In this document: in pieces, positions 48,913 to 64,000 of the stretch
Numbering within the stretch: the first letter of the stretch is position 1
Layout: each line of letters starts with the position of its first letter
DNA from: Amoebidium appalachense
Taxonomy: Eukaryota > Ichthyosporea
Assembly: GCA_963693365.1 (NCBI GenBank)
Contig: CAVNZM010000016.1
Coordinates: forward strand, 5,704,001-5,768,000
Direction: 5' to 3'
DNA: 64,000 bases
Made by a program: the position numbers and the translations under genes
The notes under the pieces: generated by a model
Seen by the model: only the letters and a program-made list of their open reading frames with translations
Database searches by the model: none
Told to the model about the DNA's origin: nothing

Positions 48913-51044
48913 GACCCCGGGGCCCGTTTTGAAAGTTAGAAGAAAGTTTTTTCATAAGCCAGGCAAGCATTGTTTCAAAGGCAAACCATAGCTTCTACCT
49001 GCGAAGAAGGGAGGCTGTCGAGCCTAGTAGGGAAGAAGTAGAGTGAGGGTTGGGTGACAAGAACGTCAGCACTATATACAATAACTTTGAATGATGTAGA
49101 AAGAGGCGGAGTCCAAATTTGAGAAGACATGCTCATGGTGGGCATCATTGAAACTGGTTACTTCGTTCTCGAGGCACATCTGGCATAGAGGATCATCGGT
49201 GTATTCGAAATAGTTGCAGTTGTGTGATTCTTTTCCTACACGAGTCAGTGATGCGTGCGTACAGCTAGTAGTGTACATACAACATGCATGTGAAGGGTAT
49301 TTTGCCAATGGCCTGAGGGCACTTTGGCCGGTCCTTAGCATGTGATGGTGTTTGGCCCTGTTTCTGACCAGGAGACCAGCCAAGCACAACGTGTTGGCAA
49401 CTCATCTACAGCAATAACTACGAATACCTCCCCCCCATCCCCCCCCCCCCACCTTAAGCGGGTAGGTTACTCCCGTGAACTCAAACTGTATATGTAAAGT
49501 TGGGAATACGAGCACAGGAGGGCCAACCCTCCTGCCCAACCCCAGTACGTGCACACCGTGGCAATCACACGCACATTGAGATACATTCGGCCAGAACATT
49601 TACGTTTTAACCCGTGGGGTCGAAAAATCACATCTGCCAAACCCCTGCAGTGACTCAGTAGCTAGACCACTACAAACCCGGAATCAACATGTACAGTGAG
49701 AAGCTACGCTCAGTTGACTCGAGCTCCAGCATTGGAACACGACATTTCGTGGAGCAATCTTTGGCCTATGACTTATACCTAGGAGCTAGATTTTGAGTGC
49801 TGCTTGCCCTCATTACACATACAAACCTATCTCTTTGGTCTGTCATGATCAACATATGCTCAAGCAAGAAACCTTGCTACATCATGATATACCGCGGTGA
49901 CTCAGCACTGCGGCAGGCTGAACTTTTTGATTTAAATGCGAGTTAGCGCCGTTTTGCATCCTTTCGATGGGCGTCTATGACTGGCCAAAATATTTAAAAC
50001 TTGATTTTGACGAATCAAATAAGATATAATGCGGAACTCTAGAGGGTGGCAAACTTTTTGTTTAGCCGCTGCCGGTTTGCGGCCCACATGTCAAAAAAAA
50101 CGGTCACGTCATCAGCTCAGAAGGTTTCTAGTCATAGAGCTTTTTCTACGTATGGATTTAGTTGTTCGGTTTCCTTAGTAAGCACTGAGTCAGCTCTTCG
50201 CACTTTCGTATATTTTGGGTGGAATTAGGCTGTGAAAGGGTATATTTTGGGTGGAATTAGGCTGTGAAAGGGTTTCTGGATCGTCTTACTGTTGTTAAAA
50301 GCAAGCAGGTGAGTGTTGGGTGTAGTTTGCTTTTTCAACTTTACGGGTTTCTTAAGGAGATTTTTTTCTTGAAGCCAACGCTTTTTCTTCTGTGATTCAA
50401 ACTATATTGATCAATACCGGCCTGATAACGTTCTTCCCTGTTTATCATGTGTTTTATAAGGCGTTGAAGTCAAGCTTAAGGTTGTAGGTTAGGGCAAATA
50501 AATCTTGTGATTGTGCTCTTCCACTCTCAGACTGCTATTATAGCCAGATGGGCTATGTGTGTAGTTTCAGGAACTGGGTGGTGTCCGCTGTGTTTGAAAA
50601 CTTCGGGGTGAAATTGAACGCAGATGTGTTTCTCCTCTTTCCTCAGACGGAATGTTGTGTACTGTTTCGTGGCTTTCGTTTTTGCTTCGCACTTTCTTCT
50701 GGGGTTTTGGTGCTTGCTTTATAATCTGAGCACTAACACTTTTTTCCCTCAACGCAGAATCTCGTTTGGCTACGTAGCCCTTGAGAGAAGCTCCCGATTA
50801 TCAAGAGCCTGGCTGAGCACACATAGGAATTTCCTAAGAAGCACGGTTAGCGCACGCACACTAGATTCTTTTCTGGAGTTGGGCCGGGTGTCTGGAACAC
50901 CTGAGCCGACCTGCGCCTCTGGCGCCGGTGTAGAATGCAACGGGTTCATGAATAGTCGCTCGGTACATTTCTAGGTAAATTTTTTTTTTTTTGCCGTTTT
51001 CTTATCATAGTTAGCTCGCGGGTGGGAGACAGACAGTGTCAAAC
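48496..51044. other. intergenic and likely RBBP6 5' region
   Basis: Poly-C tracts at 48669-48699 and 48882-48910 follow the GFA-type gene. No coding feature was recognised between 48950 and 50900. A TTTTTTTT...CTTATCATAG acceptor-like site at about 51010 suggests an untranslated first exon of RBBP6 upstream of its ATG. Confidence 0.4.
50209..50272. repeat. perfect tandem duplication of 32 bp
   Basis: TATATTTTGGGTGGAATTAG plus GCTGTGAAAGGG occurs twice in direct succession (50209-50240 and 50241-50272) about 800 bp upstream of the RBBP6 start. Identical copies imply a recent event. Confidence 0.9.

Positions 51045-64000
<12,956 letters not shown>

Noticed and set aside
49620-49700. A stretch resembling tRNA boxes (GACTCAGTAGCTAGACC)
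   Set aside because: I could not form a cloverleaf or find a TTCGAATC-type B box at the right distance.
50624-50974. 116-codon frame upstream of RBBP6
   Set aside because: No domain or compositional signal; more likely 5' untranslated or intronic sequence of RBBP6.

Overview
This is an intron-rich nuclear window from a eukaryote, most likely a unicellular relative of animals (holozoan; an ichthyosporean-type genome is one guess). The inference rests on a kaptin gene, a Ras exchange factor with REM, CDC25 and EF-hand modules, and an RBBP6 gene with DWNN, zinc knuckle, RING and RS parts. All splice sites used here are GT-AG. I found no prokaryotic operons, rRNA, CRISPR array or convincing tRNA.

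Layout: 349-1650 (-) intronless multi-pass membrane protein; about 1.65-6.7 kb non-coding with inverted-repeat elements; 6765-11760 (+) a multi-exon gene with OTU, Cys-rich and SANT-like parts; about 11.8-15.5 kb non-coding with one possible THAP exon; 15560-25371 (-) kaptin (KPTN), 12 exons; 25.4-30.9 kb non-coding with long microsatellites and a 640-bp foldback element; 30905-46041 (-) RasGEF with four EF-hands, 16 exons; 48070-48495 (+) a GFA/CENP-V-type zinc protein; 51045-64000 (+) RBBP6, 13 exons seen, running off the window. The exon chains of KPTN, the RasGEF and RBBP6 keep phase through every junction and follow the expected domain order.

The genes do not form one pathway. Kaptin belongs to KICSTOR (amino-acid control of mTORC1), the RasGEF would link calcium to Ras-family GTPases, and RBBP6 is a ubiquitin ligase tied to mRNA 3' processing.

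The most unusual content is in the introns. Many have a poly-C tract (sense strand) within a few to about 30 nt after the 5' splice site, and several have a (CA)n tract running into the acceptor AG. Between them lie a dispersed repeat of about 215 bp with two copies about 98% identical, always antisense to the host gene, and, in the RasGEF, degenerate duplications of exon-intron boundaries inside the neighbouring introns. Most long open frames in the window are translations of microsatellites (His-Thr, Val-Cys, Leu-Ser, Arg-Glu, poly-Pro, poly-Gly) and are not annotated as genes.
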